From Acarospora socialis (taxonomy: Eukaryota; Ascomycota; Lecanoromycetes; Acarosporales; Acarosporaceae): a stretch of 64,000 nt of DNA. Shown here in pieces: positions 20,893-34,941 of this stretch (position 1 is its first letter; each line of letters opens with the position of its first letter). The position numbers were made by a program, and so were the translations under genes. The DNA lies in the NCBI GenBank assembly GCA_025617375.2, contig JAMYGW020000001.1:3348001-3412000 (forward strand), written 5' to 3'. Under the pieces are notes generated by a model. The model was given only the letters and a program-made list of their open reading frames with translations, made no database searches and was not told the origin of the DNA.

Positions 20893-23800
20893 CTTTGAAC
20901 ATTCTCACAATATAAAGAATGTCATTCAAAGAATCAATCTCAGATGATGTGTTTCAGAGTATTGAATCAACAAAGATAATCAACATTGATCACAAAGTAT
21001 CAAAGATCAAGACTTCAGAAGACTTCATGAGAGATTAATGAAATTTGAGACAATTTCTTGTTCAAATCAACCTGTATGTTGACTTCAATCAGAAAAAGTT
21101 TGAAAGCAATGTTGACAGAGTCTTATTTGCAACATTTTACATGAAGAACACAACATTTGATTGAATTAAGTCACAGCTCAACAAGTTCATGATTAAGAGC
21201 ATTTCTGACTGAGAACAGAATACATTTTGCATAAAGAACTGAATGCAGTTCAAGAAGAAGCTGAGAAGAATCTTTGAGGTAGTTGACAAGAAATGTGTGA
21301 TGAAACAAAGAATTCACACATTATGACAAGAAGAATTTGCAGTCAAGTATGTGACAGAGTTTCAATGAATTGTGACACTCATGCAGTGAAACTCAGATCA
21401 GTTAGCATCAGCTTACTATTGAGACTTGAAAGAATTCATTAAGAACAAAATTGCACAAAGTGACAGACCAGATGATCTGCAAGAACTTATTAACAAGACA
21501 ATTATGATAAATGATCATCAGTGAGAGCAACAGATGAAAAAGAAAAACTATTGACATCAGAAATGAACAGAATGAGCTGATAGAGAAAATCAAAGACAAC
21601 ATTACTCAAATCTCATGAATCTCAACCTGATGAAATGAGATCAACCTTTGATACAAAGACTGAAAGAAGCATCACAAGAAAAGAAATGATTCTCAAGAGA
21701 AAAGTCTTCAAGTCACTGAGAAATGTGAAAGTGCTACAACTGTGATATTACTGAACATCTTGCACAGAAATGCAAAAAATTCAAGAAGAAAAGAAAGAAA
21801 GCTGCAATCACAACTAAGAAGATAGTGCATGACAATCTTAGCTGAACAGCTTGCTACAACAACATGTGTTGAATTCACATAAGCAGCAAAAAAGAGATCA
21901 GATATTACCTGAAAAAGTTATGTCAGAAACAAGAAGCTTACAATATCACAGAATGATCTAGATCAGACAACACTGTGAGAAAAGAACTATGTGTTCTAGA
22001 AATCAAGATTGAGAAGATCAATACTCATAGTACTCAGATAGAAGAAGACTACAGTGATAGCATCTGAATTGTCTTGAATTTGAATGCAGATCAAGAAGAA
22101 GTTGATTAATGAAAAGTTGACATGAAACTGAAAACAGCATATCAGCATCTCAAGAATCAACAACAAGCATTGAGAGAGAAAAAACTGCAGTTTGAGAAAC
22201 AAAAGCTTGAGCAAGAAATGCAAGCTTGAAAACAGAAAGCACAACATAAGAATGCAGAAGAACAAAAGACATATGATCAGCTAGAAGAGCTGATGATAGC
22301 TGTTAAAGACAAATGTTTCAACAGTGATGACACAGTATTGTCAAAATCTCTTGTATAAAAAACAAAGAGTCACAAGATTGAGATACACTTATCTGAAGAA
22401 TATATTACACAGAATGAAGACAGATGAATCTTCAGTGAAGAATATATATTATTTGAATTTCTGCAAAGAGTAAGAGTCTTTGAGAGTCAGTTGTAGATAA
22501 AGTACAATCAGTATGAATCTCAACTACACTCAGAAAGACACATTGAGCAATACAGTTTAAAATATGTGAATCTTATGATCAGAAAAGAATCAAGATGGTT
22601 TCAAGAACTATGAAGATGAATTAAACAATCAAACAAGTCAAAAAATAAGAAGCTTTCTTGACAAAACTAAAGAATAAGAAGCTAGTGATGTCTCAAGAAC
22701 AAAATAACAGTCATTGAATATGAACAAAGATTATGATCAATGGACATCAGGTGAATGCATTGATGAATTTTGAAGTGAATGATAACATTATAAACTGACA
22801 AATAGTCAATATGTTGAGATTAGTGACACAACAAATGCACTGTTCATTCAACATATGCATGACAAATGAAGTCATCAAAAGAATTGATGAGAAAATCTAT
22901 ATAAAAGTCTTCATTCTTGAAAACTCACAGAAGATAATGTTCAATGTTATGAGATTGATCAGATATGATGCAGTACTAGAAATGTTCTAATTATGCAGAA
23001 AGAATTCATGAATTGACTGAGTTACAAAAGAAATATGCACAGTCAAAGATGCATATGAGATCTCAGAACAATCAGAAATGAGTTTATCAGAATATAAGTT
23101 ATGAAATCATGAAATACTGCTATTGAATGGGAAGCAATCTAAGTGAATGTCATTATACTCAATGAGTGAAGATTAACTCAAGAAAGTAAGAACTTATCTT
23201 GATGAGAATTTAAAGAGAGAATTCATAAAATCATTGAAGTCATCAGCAGAATATCTGATCCTGTTTGTATCAAAAAAGAATGACAGAAAATGACTATGTG
23301 TTGACTACAGACAACTCAATGAGATAACTCATTAAGATAGTTATTTCTTATCATTGATAAAAGAGTTGCAAGATCAGTTAAACAAGACTAAGTGATTTAC
23401 AAGCTTAAACCTTAAGAATGTCTATTACTGAGTCAGAATGAAGAAAGATGAAAAATGAAAAATGATGTTTTGAACAAGATACAGACACTATGAATATATT
23501 GTTATGTCATTTGAGTTAAAAAATGTCTCAGTCATCTTTCAGAGATTAATCAATGACATGTTGAGAGAATATCTCAATAATTTTGTGATCACATATCTTA
23601 ACAATATTCTGATATACTCAGAAGATCTTGAAAAGCATTAAAGACATATGCAGAAGATATTGACAAAGCTTAACAAGAGAGCTCTGTACATGAAAAAGTT
23701 AAAAAGCAGATTTGAAATCAAGAAAGTTAAGTTTCTAGACTATGTGATTTGATCTGAACAAATCAAGAAAGATTTAAAGAAGACAGAAGCAGTCAGAGAC

Positions 23801-26119
23801 TGATTAACATCAAAGAGAATCAAGAAAGTACAAGTCTTTCTAGAGTTAATGAACTATTATTGAAAGTTCATATTAAGCTATGCAAGAATTGCAGAATCAC
23901 TAATGCATTTGACATGTAAGAGTGAAGAATGACATTGAAATCAAGAGCAAGAAGGTGCATTTCACACATTAAAGAAAAGTCTTAGTGAGACAGCACACCT
24001 AAGAATACTCAATTCAGCATATGAGAAGACACTGAAAACTGATGCTTCAGATTTTGTAATAAAAACATGTCTATATCAGATTGAAGAAGAGCAACAGAGA
24101 CTTATAGTGTACTGATCTAGAAAGCTATCAGAACTTGAGAAAAGATATGAGATTCATGATAAAAAACTTCTTGCAATAGTGAAAGCACTGCAAAACTGAA
24201 GATCTTATCTTGCAGAAACAAGCAAGTCAATTCAGATCTATACAGATCACAAGAATTTAAGAAACTTTGCAACAACAAAACAACTTAATTAATGACAAGT
24301 TTGTTGAGTGAAGCAGTTGACAGATTATGAATTTCAAATTCATTACAAGAAGAGTAATGAGAACAACAAAGCAGATGTCTTGAGCAGACAATCTGATCAT
24401 GAAGACATACAAACAGTATATGTCAGAATTTTAAGCAAAGATAACAGCAAAATTCTCACAAAGAACTTAGCAGCAATGTATAAGATGAAGCAAGCTCTCT
24501 TGATAAATAAAGAACTTATAGAGATGTGTCATTACAGCAGAGTTAAAGAACATCTAAAAGTTAAATACATCAAAGATCTAGTGCAGAGAAGACACAATAT
24601 TAGCAATTTTAAAAATCAAATCATCAAAATGATTGCTGTGTGCAATTCATGCTGAAGAAATAAGATCAATCAAGATAAACAATATGATGAAGTAACACAA
24701 CTAAATGCATCAGATGCATCATGAAAGTCAGTTATCATGAACTTTATCATGAAGTTGTCATTATTGAAGAATCTGACATGAGAAATGAAGTTCAACAGCA
24801 TACTGATCATAGTGAACAGATTAATCAAGTACACAATGTTCATTTCATTCAAAGAAACTGCAACAGCATCAGTATTGACATACATAATACTACAAGAATT
24901 GATTAGCAATCACAGACTATCAAAAGAATTTATCATCAACAGAGACAAGCTGTTTATGAGCAAATTTTAAAAAACACTTACAGCAGAACTCAGAATAAAA
25001 CATAAGATGTCAACAGCATATTACTCATAAACAGATGAGCAAAGCAAATGAATGAATCAGACAGTGAAAACATACTTGAAACACTATGTCAACAAGAATC
25101 AGAATGACTGAGTACAACTGTTGTCAACAGCACAATTTGTGTACAACAATGCAAGAAATGAGATCACAAAAGAAACATCTTTCTATGTGAACTACAGCTA
25201 CAACTCAAAGATATGACAAGATCTCAGAGAACATAGATCACAAAGTCAAAAAGTAATTTTGAATATTGCACAGATGAAAAACCTGCATCAAGATCTAACA
25301 AAACAAATCAAACAGCAGACAGAATGAGCAACAGAAGCAAAATCATTCAGAAAAATGAAAATACATTCAGTATTTTATGCATTCATGCTACAACATTACA
25401 ATCAGTTCATATCACTTCAGATCACTGAAACACCTGTTGAACTCAATGAAGAATATGAAGTTGAGAACATTTTAGAAAAGAGAATGATTAGTGAAAAAGC
25501 TTACTATTTTATCAAATGAAAAGATTACAATATCTCAGAGAATATCTGAAAACTCAAAGTGAATCTCAAGAACTGTGTGAGAACACTTCAACATTTTGAA
25601 AAAGAAAGTTGATATTAGTTCAGAAAAATGACAATATCAAGTCAACAAGTTATGATATTGTTTGAGAATCTTCATTCTCAGTTTCATCATTATCACTATC
25701 AAGTTCAGCAGCAAGACAGTCAGTCTTTTGCATGACACAATGATCTGTTTGATTCAAAGTCTTTTGAAAATGCATTATCTTGATGACAAGAACATCAAGA
25801 GTCACATTTGCATCACTTATTTTCTTTTAAAGAGAAAGACAAGTTCTGTCAAAAGACTTTCACAAAACTGCAATGCACAGATGATCACAGCAAGTATACT
25901 TATCACATTTCAGTCTTTCATCAGTCATGACAAAGCAATCAAGTCTGCAAGCAGTACAGAATTCACAAGAAAATGTGACAAGACTACCACTGAGTTGGAT
26001 TTTCTTTGCAATTCTGAGACAATTGGAATTTTTGGGAAACATTGTTGCTAATGATGAAATTGTTATATACTCTCACTTAAATAAACTCTAGAGAACTAGC
26101 ATCTGAAAAAGAAGAATGA

Positions 26120-26479
26120 TGTTATAATCATATTTAATCAAGAAAAAACTCACAGATCTGAGATCAGAAGTTTATCTGAAGCATATATGAAGAAAACTGC
26201 TAGACAGCAGTCATGTAATGATGTGATGACTTGACAACAAGTAGACAAGTCAAGAGCTCAATCTCTCAACATTAAGACATCAAGACATCAAGAGTGCTCA
26301 ATGCAGAGACATCAAGCAACATTCTATATAGTAGAGTTGTTTCTCTTATGAAAATGATCATGTTCAACTCATTTAGTTATGCAATACAAAGCTACTGTTT
26401 ATCTAGAACCTTTGAATCTTTATATCAAGAAGCATAAACTCTAGCTCTATAATCAAGGAATCTCAGTTGAGACATAACA
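26120..26479 (+). repeat. 3' LTR, gypsy family A copy 1
   Basis: 360 bases, beginning tgttataatcatat and ending gagacataaca. It is followed directly by the cttag duplication. Confidence 0.88.
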
Positions 26480-26749
26480 CTTAGTTAAAATTAACATCAA
26501 AAGTTACTCATTACTCATATAGTTTGTGTGACAGAGCATGTGAATTAACAATCTTTACAATTCACATCAATCACAGTTAAATCAACAGTGTACATTTCAC
26601 TAAATAGACAGTTAGTCAGTAGTATAGCACAAGTATTCTTTTTATCTTTCAATAAATTCAATAAATTATGAACTCAAATTAGCAAGAGACTTTTCAGAGA
26701 AAATACATACTATTTTAATATCTCAACAACTTGATACAGAGACTCAAAA

Positions 26750-26965
26750 ATTGAGTAAAACAAGCATTACTGATCATTAATACAAAGTTTTAAAATTGAG
26801 CAAAACAACATTCTCAGCAACTTAATACAGAATCAAAACAAACACTCTTGATCATCAATACAGAACTTAAAGATTGAGCAAAACAACATTTTTAACACTC
26901 AATACAGAGCTTTAAGATTGAGCAAAATGAGATAACTTGATATAATACTCAATAATTGAGTAAAC
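26750..26965 (+). repeat. Imperfect tandem repeats in the copia leader
   Basis: A unit centred on attgag(c/t)aaaac recurs at about 26750, 26795, 26873, 26916 and 26953, each preceded by a variant of aatacaga. It lies just inside the 5' LTR, in the untranslated leader of the copia element. Spacings are about 37-78 bases. Confidence 0.55.
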
Positions 26966-29372
26966 AAGCACACACACTTCTTTTTTCTCTTATTTACATT
27001 ATCTTCTTTTGTACATCTTAATACTTCATTTTATTCATTTTTTATATTATGTGTCAACTGTCATCAAAAACTACATTATAAATTTTGACAACTCTTTCAC
27101 AAAGCAACAATTCATTTCAATTCTCAGTCACAAGAACTGCAAGCAATGATTTACTTTCATAAGAAAATGACTGATAAATGAAAATCTGTAATATATTGTT
27201 GAGATCTCAGTAATCAATATTTCTGTTAATGATTTCTTCTTTTTATTCAGCAATTTTAGCTTTAAAAATCAGAAGTCTAATGCAAAAACTCTGTACTGAC
27301 TTATTATTTATATCAGTGCAGATGATCAAAAGTATATTGCAGACAAAATTAATGCAAAAAACACTTAAAATATCTTGAAGTTCAAATACAAGAAGAAGTT
27401 GCAGATCACTGAAAAACAATATTTAATAAAGTTCATTGAATACAGAATATTGACAAATATGTTCATCAATAAAGTATAAATATATTTCAGTAAGCTGAGC
27501 AGAAAAATTGCTGCAACTCAGTCTGATATGACTGATTTATTTAAGTTTAAGCAACAATATCAGACATTTCTTCAAACATTATTTGAGAATATACAGTGAT
27601 CTGCAACACAATCAACACTTAAAATATCTTAAACATCAAGAAAAGTCTGCAGAAGCTTCAAGAAAAAAAAATGCAATTAAAAATTATTGAGACTGTCTTA
27701 TAAACAGATTGATGCAAAGAGAAAAATTTGACATATTTATATCAGTATGATGTGAGATATCATTATTGAAGATTGTTAAGCTTTAACAATAATCATTTTT
27801 CTCAGCATAAATTAGTTAAATATCTTCTCTGTTGTAACTCTCATTGCATTTAAGATTGTAAATATCTTTCTGCTGCTTGCAAAAACATTAAATTAAAAAA
27901 GTTATCTGTCTTAACTGCAGTTAAGTCAGTCAGAAAGTTAGACAAGTTGTTTGCAGATAATTCACATTATAAAAACAAAATAAAATTTAAGTATAGAGAC
28001 AGAAAGCATAAAACTTTTGATGCTGAGATTGAGAAAAATAATGACTCATTTTCATCTGAGTTTGATGCAGAGAAAGATAATGAAATTGTTACTCTGTTTA
28101 AGAAAGCTGTCAGTAAGATATTTAACTTTAAATGAATTGTGAATTCTGAATACTTCACACACATAACTGATCAATGTTAACTTTTCAGTGACTCTTTGAT
28201 ATGCATATGATGTTAAAGAATTAAAGTTGAAGAAAAACACTTATACTTTTATTACTGTGAAATAGTTATGATGCAGAACAAATTCAGAAACTTTGTGAAT
28301 CTGAGTTCAACACTTTATATATTTGAATTAAAAGTTAATTTTTTATTGAGAAAGCAAATGTGTAAAATGAAATTGCAGAAAAGCTTTAATCAGCACAGTC
28401 TTTATATGTAAAATAAACATGATAATATCATAATAAAAGTGTCTGAGTGAAGCAGTGTCTATATAGTCAAATACATTGCAAAAAAACTGAATAAGTTCAC
28501 TCTGTTATCTGTTATACATGTGTTATTTAATTCAAAGATAACTCTTTTTCTCACAGTACTGAATATGAACTCTTAGATACAAACTGATTTGTTAAGTTTT
28601 ACTGATACTTTATTCTTTGCTGACACTTTATTTTTAAGTGAAAAGATTAAGATCTACAAGCTGTAACATCAATAATTTGCTCATCTTGACTCTGCAAAAC
28701 TCTGCAATCTTTATAAAGTCATGATTCTTGAAAAGTCAATTTTCATTGCTGAAAATAAGAAAAATATGTGTGAAGTTTGTGCTGTCATCAAGTTTGTCAA
28801 TTAGTGAAAATACACTGTAAATAAGTAAAAGATTAACATTCTTGCTCTGATCTTCATTAATATATATAATTTTTTATCTCTGTCATTTGTTGAACATCAG
28901 TACTTTTTGAAGATTGTAAACAACTATTCTTAAAAGATATGAACAATATTGCTGAAGTGATGCAATAATGCTTCATAGAAACTGCAAAAGTGATGATTAA
29001 AGATTGAGTTTCAAACTGATGCAAAAGTGTTTGTTATATGAAGTGACAATGTTACAGAGTTAAGATCAACTCTAAATGACTGATGCAGATTTTTTAACAT
29101 TACATTACAGTATACTGTGTTCTACATGTCTATTCAGAATAATATTGTTGAAAGAGTTATCTGTATCACTGAGAATTCAGTGCACATCATGATTAAGAAA
29201 ACAGAACTTTCAATAAAGTTCTAAGTAAAGAGAGCACAAATAAATATTTATCTTTACAATTAAACAGCAACTGATTTCTTAATCAATGATAAACAAACAA
29301 CTCTGAAGAAGATCTTCACTGAGATGTAACTGTTTATTGATTACATTTATGTCTGAAATTGCAAATACTACT

Positions 29373-29560
29373 TGTTATGAATTTGTCATAGAGCTCAGTG
29401 AAATTGAAACTCTGCAATAAGATAAAACTCTGCAGAAGTACTCAGCACTAGTTTTTAAGAGATCTGCATCTGAGTAAAACATTACTTTCTAGATAGTTTT
29501 CTCAATCAATCAACACTTTATCATAGATGTAGAAATCAATCATATAAATTGATTCTAACA
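29373..29560 (+). repeat. 5' LTR of the small non-autonomous element
   Basis: 188 bases, identical in length to 32111-32298 and with the same first and last bases. Confidence 0.85.
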
Positions 29561-32110
29561 ATTGATAGCATTAACTGCATAAAGCATTCAGTTTAAATCT
29601 TTATATTTAGACATCAGTGAGCTCAAAAATGCTGCATCAAAATTGTTCTCTGTGATAGCTCATGAAATTGAACAAAAAATGAAACATTTGTTACATCAAA
29701 ATCAGATCACTATGATGACTAAATTTTCAGAAGACAAGACAGCAACTGTACATTCTGATGAAACAAGTTCTGAATTTTATTGTCATTTTACATGAAACTT
29801 CATAAATGCTTTTGTCAGTCAAATGAAGAATATTCATCTTTTAAAAGATGAAAAGCATCAAAACAATCTCATTTTAATGAGTATCAACAAGATGTACAGC
29901 ATCATTGAAAAATTAAATGTCAATTTGAACATCAAATTAGATCTTCTTCTTCAACAACAAACTTCTCATTTATGATTTTGTCATTCTGTCAGTTCATCAA
30001 TCTCATTAAAGATTACAGTTAGATGATCTTTGACAGAGTAATTAGTAAAGAATAATAATGACTATAATTTAGAGAAATTGAGCAAGAATCATGTTGCTGA
30101 TGCATGAAAAAGTGAAGAGCTTGAATTTTAAACTCATATCAATGAGCTCTGTACAGAGCTTGAATTTCAAGCTTATATTGATGAATTCTGTATGATGACA
30201 TTCTGTGTGAAAAAAATTGATCTTTTTGATCTGCATCTCTTTATTGAGTATAATGATGATGATATTGTCAGTGTGAACAAAACAGTGTATTATCATGATG
30301 TTCATCTATTTATGTCACAATGTCAGATCATAGTTAAGATTCATAACAATGAGATAATTTGAATAAGTCTTTACACATGTCTCTGTGACATCACACTCAT
30401 CTGATATGCAGTGAAATCATTACTTAAATGAATGAATTTATTCAATGAGCATGAATTAAATGACTGAACTCACAAACTCACAACTTAATTTAAGATCTCA
30501 TCATCACAGACTATGAACATCTTACTAAAGAAAAAGTATACAGTGAAGAATGTTCACAATGATTAAAATCTCATGATCTACATACAGACTGTTATTCAAT
30601 ACAGAAAATTAATGAAATTATCATTATACAATTATGTGCTTTTCACCTGACAGAACCTCAATTCAACACTGTAATTGCATGTTTCACAGTTTACAATTGA
30701 GATCTTCAAGATTCAATTCATCAATTTTCTACTGAAAAAGAAAGAGATGTGAATATGACACTTTGTGAAACTTTCATCATCACATGACTTTCATTGATAT
30801 AAATCTCTGAATTGCAGCAGTTACACTATAATACACTTATCTTATTTTTACAAAAACTGTAACTATAACTCACATCAAGATAACAGACAGCAGTCTCTAC
30901 AGCAATTTCTTCATTTATAATGAGTGTCTTGCAAGCATGAATCTTGTGAGCATAAGTTTTATGTGCACAAAAACTGAGCACATTCTCAGTCAGTCTATCA
31001 CATCAATGCAAATTCTGATGACAATGTTGAAATATATTCTACAATTTACTATGTAAATCAATAAAATAATGAGTATCTTAATCAAGATTCTAGTCAAGAT
31101 GATGCAGCAAATTACAGCTATGCAAATTGAGCAATTACACAGCATATTTACTCATGTTTGACATATAAAAAGATCTTTTCTTCAACTGCACATCTCAAAT
31201 ATCATGTTACAGATGTTCACTACAATTATTTTGTTTTGTTGTATCACATTAACATCATCATTTCTATCAGCTACATCATCATAAAAATCAGTATCAACAG
31301 TTTTATCATTAAATCTCAGTCTGTGTGTCTGAACTTCAGTGTCATTCATATACTCATTAATTACAGTTTAGTTGCTGAAAATCTTCTGCAATCTAGTGAA
31401 ACAACTTTACAAATTAATAGTATCATTAGCAAATTCATTTTCTCTGAGCACATCAATTTGCATTTATACATTCATAACATCAATGACATCAATGACAAGA
31501 TTTACATGAGATGCAAAACACACATGATGAATGAACTTAATGCTGAAATTCTTGTCAAAATGAATGTCATGTAGACAGAGAACATGATTTTGAACTGTAA
31601 AAATGACAAGTTAATCATGAATAGTCATCATGAATTTACAACTTTCTTCACTAAATTCTCAAAGACAATGAGTGACTTGAAGACATGAGTCATTGCATTT
31701 TACTATGAAATCACAGTCAAAATGTCTACATGACATTATCACAAAATGATCTCAAAAAACACTCAAAATCAAGTGATTTCACACATTGAAATGTAAGTCA
31801 AATCAATGATGAATTGATATTCTCAGACATGTCACACATGTCATCAAATCTTTTTATTGTTAAACAGTCTTCATGAGCATCTTTGCATCTCTGATCATGT
31901 TTTATCTTGTTGTTTTTAATTTTATCATTGTTCTCATCACTTCAACAAACTGTGAAGAAAAAAGATTAATAAAGAAATCATAATGAATAGAACTGTGTGA
32001 GATGTTTAGACACATGAACTTAGCAGAAAATCTTGCTGTTGTCTTGCTTCATACTAATATGACTAGCATACACAACAAGAACATCATCTTTCAATGTTTT
32101 CATGAGCAGT

Positions 32111-32298
32111 TGTTATGAATTTGTCATAGAGCTCAATGAGATTGAGACTCTGCAATAAGATGAAACTCTGTGAAAGTACTCAGCACTAGTTTTTAAGAAG
32201 TCTGCATCTGAGTAAAACATTACTTTCTAGATAGTTTTCTCAATCAATCAACACTTTATCATAGACATAGAAATCAATCATATAAATTGATTCTAACA
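32111..32298 (+). repeat. 3' LTR of the small non-autonomous element
   Basis: 188 bases, followed by the ctact duplication. Confidence 0.85.
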
Positions 32299-34625
32299 CT
32301 ACTTCTATATTGATCTTAAGTTGTTGCTGAAGAGCAGACAGAATAAATTTATAAATTAAAAATGAGTAAAAGTTTTTATAAATTATACAGATAAAATCAC
32401 AAAGCAGTATCTGCTTTGAACTTCAGATCTTAAGTAAATCATCAAAAGTTATGCTGTAAAGTTTGTTGAAAATGAGAAGAAAGACAGTGTTGATCTTAAA
32501 CTGCAAAAATAAACACTGAATATTCTGTCTGAACAAAAGTCAGTTAAGTAATTATGAAAAAATGCAGTCATCATGAATTCTACAGCATTTACAACTCTGT
32601 TTACTGTTTCTGAGTAAACTCACAAACTCAGACTCATGAGTTCAGATAATAAAGAAGAGTTTAAGTTAATTGCAGACAATTTTGACACATTTTCATCAGA
32701 CATTCATATGATGAATAAATTAACTGTAATCAATTTAAACAGATTACAGACAAGTGAATAAAGTGAGATTAAACAGTTTTCACATATTGAAGTTTCTGTC
32801 AGCAAAGCACTGAATATTTTAACTAAGAAAGTTAAGACATTCTTGTGTGTTGAGATTTCAAAGAGAAAATGAAACAACAACAATAAAGACTACAATGAAC
32901 TCATGATTAAGATATCACAGATTATGCTGATATTTATAATATTCACTGTAAATAATGAGAAAAATACTGAAAATGTCAGATCTGACATTCTTACATTTGT
33001 CATTTATATTAAAGCAGTGAGAGATTCAGTTTGAGAAAAGATATAAAAGAATATTATTCATGCAGAATTAATGATTCTGACAGTTAACAAAATATAAAAA
33101 GAAATTATGTCATCAAAGAATGCAAATATAGTGATCAGCAAATAAATATTTAAATTTAAGCTGAACATTGATGAATTTCTGAACAAATTTAAAACAAAAG
33201 TTATGACAAGAGATTTCTCACAGATGTATAACATTGATTATAAGAATATTTTTGCATTTATAATCAAATTTAACACTCTTTGAGTCTTTCTTGTCATTGT
33301 TGTTCTTGAGAATCTTGAATGTTATTAAGTAGATGTCAATAACATTTTCATAAAATTCTTTCTTAAAAAAATCATCTACATAACAGTTTTTTCTGAAGTT
33401 TAAGTTGCATTTAACTGTACACTGCATATATTGTGTAATTTTTATGATCTGAAGTAAGCTGTGCAAAACTGATATAAATGATGCATCACTGATTTGTGTA
33501 AGTTAAACTTTCATTAAAACAATGTTAATTCATGTTTTCTCATTAACAGTGTCAAAAGAATCATGCTGCTTCTCTATGTAAATGATATAATTGTAGTTTC
33601 AGCAAGTTTGACATACATTTTCTGATTTAAGAAAGCTCTTATAAAAATGTTCAAAGTTAAGAACTTAAAGAAGACACAGAAAATTCTTGATATACAAGTC
33701 ACATATAACTGCAAGAGAAGAACTCTATGTTTAAATCAGACTCATTATGTAAATAAGATGCTGAGAGATCTTCATATGTAATTTGATAAGCATAAGATTA
33801 CAATGATTTTACTCAATAAATATGATGTTTTTTGTTCTGCTAACTTAACTGATCAAAGAATAGATTAAAGATAGTATTAATATGCAATTCAAAGTCTGAT
33901 GTATGTGATAATTCATACTCAATTGAACATTGTTTTTGCTTTAAATTAACTAAGTCAGTATTTTAGTGATTTTGCAGAACATCATGAACATGTGTTTAAA
34001 AAACTGCTGTAATATATGAGATCAATTATCAATCTTAACATTGTATACAGATTCAATGAAAGTCAAATCATACTTGAATACTCTGACTCTGACTATGCAT
34101 CAGACAAACAAGATTGAAAGTTAATTTTGAAACATATATACATGCTTAAAGACAGATCAGTATCATAAATAAGTTAAAAACAGAAGTTTGTTGTCATCTT
34201 AATTACAGAGACTGAATATATAATTATATCAATATGTGTAAAGACTGAAATCTGACTTACACAGATGCTGTGAGATATAAATATAAACAAGTATCTTGAA
34301 GACAATTTATACTGTGTAAACATCAAAAAAAATAAAGTTCATTGAGCAGTCTCATCTCTTCAGCTCAAGAGAGACAATCAGATTATTTTGATTTTAATTA
34401 AAAATGCATATGTGTATGAGTGATCAAAATATATTAATATTGTCTATCATCATATTCATGATCTGCACAAGCAAAATCAAATTAATGTGAACTTTGTGTT
34501 TAGTCAAGACATGATGACTGATGAACTAATTAAGTTTTTATTTAAATGAATCTTTAAGTGCTTTGTTGAACAACTGAAACTTACTGTTAGTGAAAATCAA
34601 TAAATGCAGCATCATCAAGTGAAAA

Positions 34626-34935
34626 TATTGAGAAGTGCAGTGTTTTAGCTGCTTTCATAGTCTTAGTTGAAACTAATATTAGAAATTGTTCATTACTCAT
34701 ATACTCTGTATGACAAAGCATGTAAATAGACAATCTTTACAACTTATGTTGATCATGATCAAGTCAATAGTGTATGTTTCACTAGATAGACAGTTAGTTA
34801 GCAGTATAGCACAAGTATTCTTTTTATCTTTCAATAGCTTCAATTATTTCAATAGATTCAATATTCTTGTTGATTTTTGTTCTTTACTTCTCATCTAATC
34901 ATATAAGTTGTTATAATATCTGAACAAGATTTACA
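34626..34935 (+). repeat. 3' LTR of the copia element
   Basis: 310 bases matching the two-part 5' LTR at 20492-20532 and 26485-26738. Shared landmarks include gagaagtgcagtgtt, agctgctttcatagtctta, cattactcatat and agcacaagtattctttttat. The following cttctt repeats the bases before the 5' LTR. Confidence 0.8.
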
Positions 34936-34941
34936 CTTCTT

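Larger units (their letters stand above)
20533..26479 (+). mobile_element. Ty3/gypsy chromovirus, family A copy 1, fossil with both LTRs
   Basis: 5947 bases with 360-base LTRs (20533-20892 and 26120-26479), TGTTA...AACA ends and a perfect target duplication cttag (20528-20532 and 26480-26484). It lies inside the copia 5' LTR. Internal order is gag with a CCHC zinc knuckle (about 21732-21773), protease region, reverse transcriptase (about 23270-23770), RNase H (about 24030-24400), integrase (about 24480-25330) and a chromodomain-like end (about 25450-25600). That order marks a chromovirus. An antisense frame lies between pol and the 3' LTR (about 25650-26050, minus). Heavily broken, with many interruptions; the LTRs have diverged mainly by transitions. 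Confidence 0.9.
29373..32298 (+). mobile_element. Small non-autonomous LTR element nested in copia, fossil
   Basis: 2926 bases with 188-base LTRs (29373-29560 and 32111-32298), TGTTATGA...TTCTAACA ends and a perfect duplication ctact (29368-29372 and 32299-32303). The 2.55 kb interior shows no reverse transcriptase or integrase that I can see. It has two Cys/His-rich patches resembling C2H2 fingers (about 31160-31230 and 31820-31890). It is therefore probably a non-autonomous (LARD-like) element moved by a relative. The two LTRs differ at roughly a dozen positions, all transitions by eye, so the element is old or strongly mutated. It is broken. Confidence 0.8.
20492..34935 (+). mobile_element. 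Ty1/copia LTR retrotransposon, fossil, split by two nested elements
   Basis: The 5' LTR starts at 20492 (TGTTGAGA), is interrupted at 20533-26484, and resumes at 26485-26738. The 3' LTR spans 34626-34935. LTRs end in CA, and a duplication cttctt flanks the element (20486-20491 and 34936-34941). Without the nested insertions it is about 5.6 kb. A copia-type reverse transcriptase is readable near 33540-33800, with the LLYVNDIIVVSA active-site region. Gag-like and zinc-knuckle-like traces lie near 27300-27900. The element is heavily broken, with many interruptions. Confidence 0.8.

Noticed and set aside
30000-32000. Several 60-140 residue frames in AT-rich DNA
   Set aside because: AT-rich mutated repeats give open frames dominated by Ile/Asn/Lys/Ser; they do not match a gene outside the LTR element.
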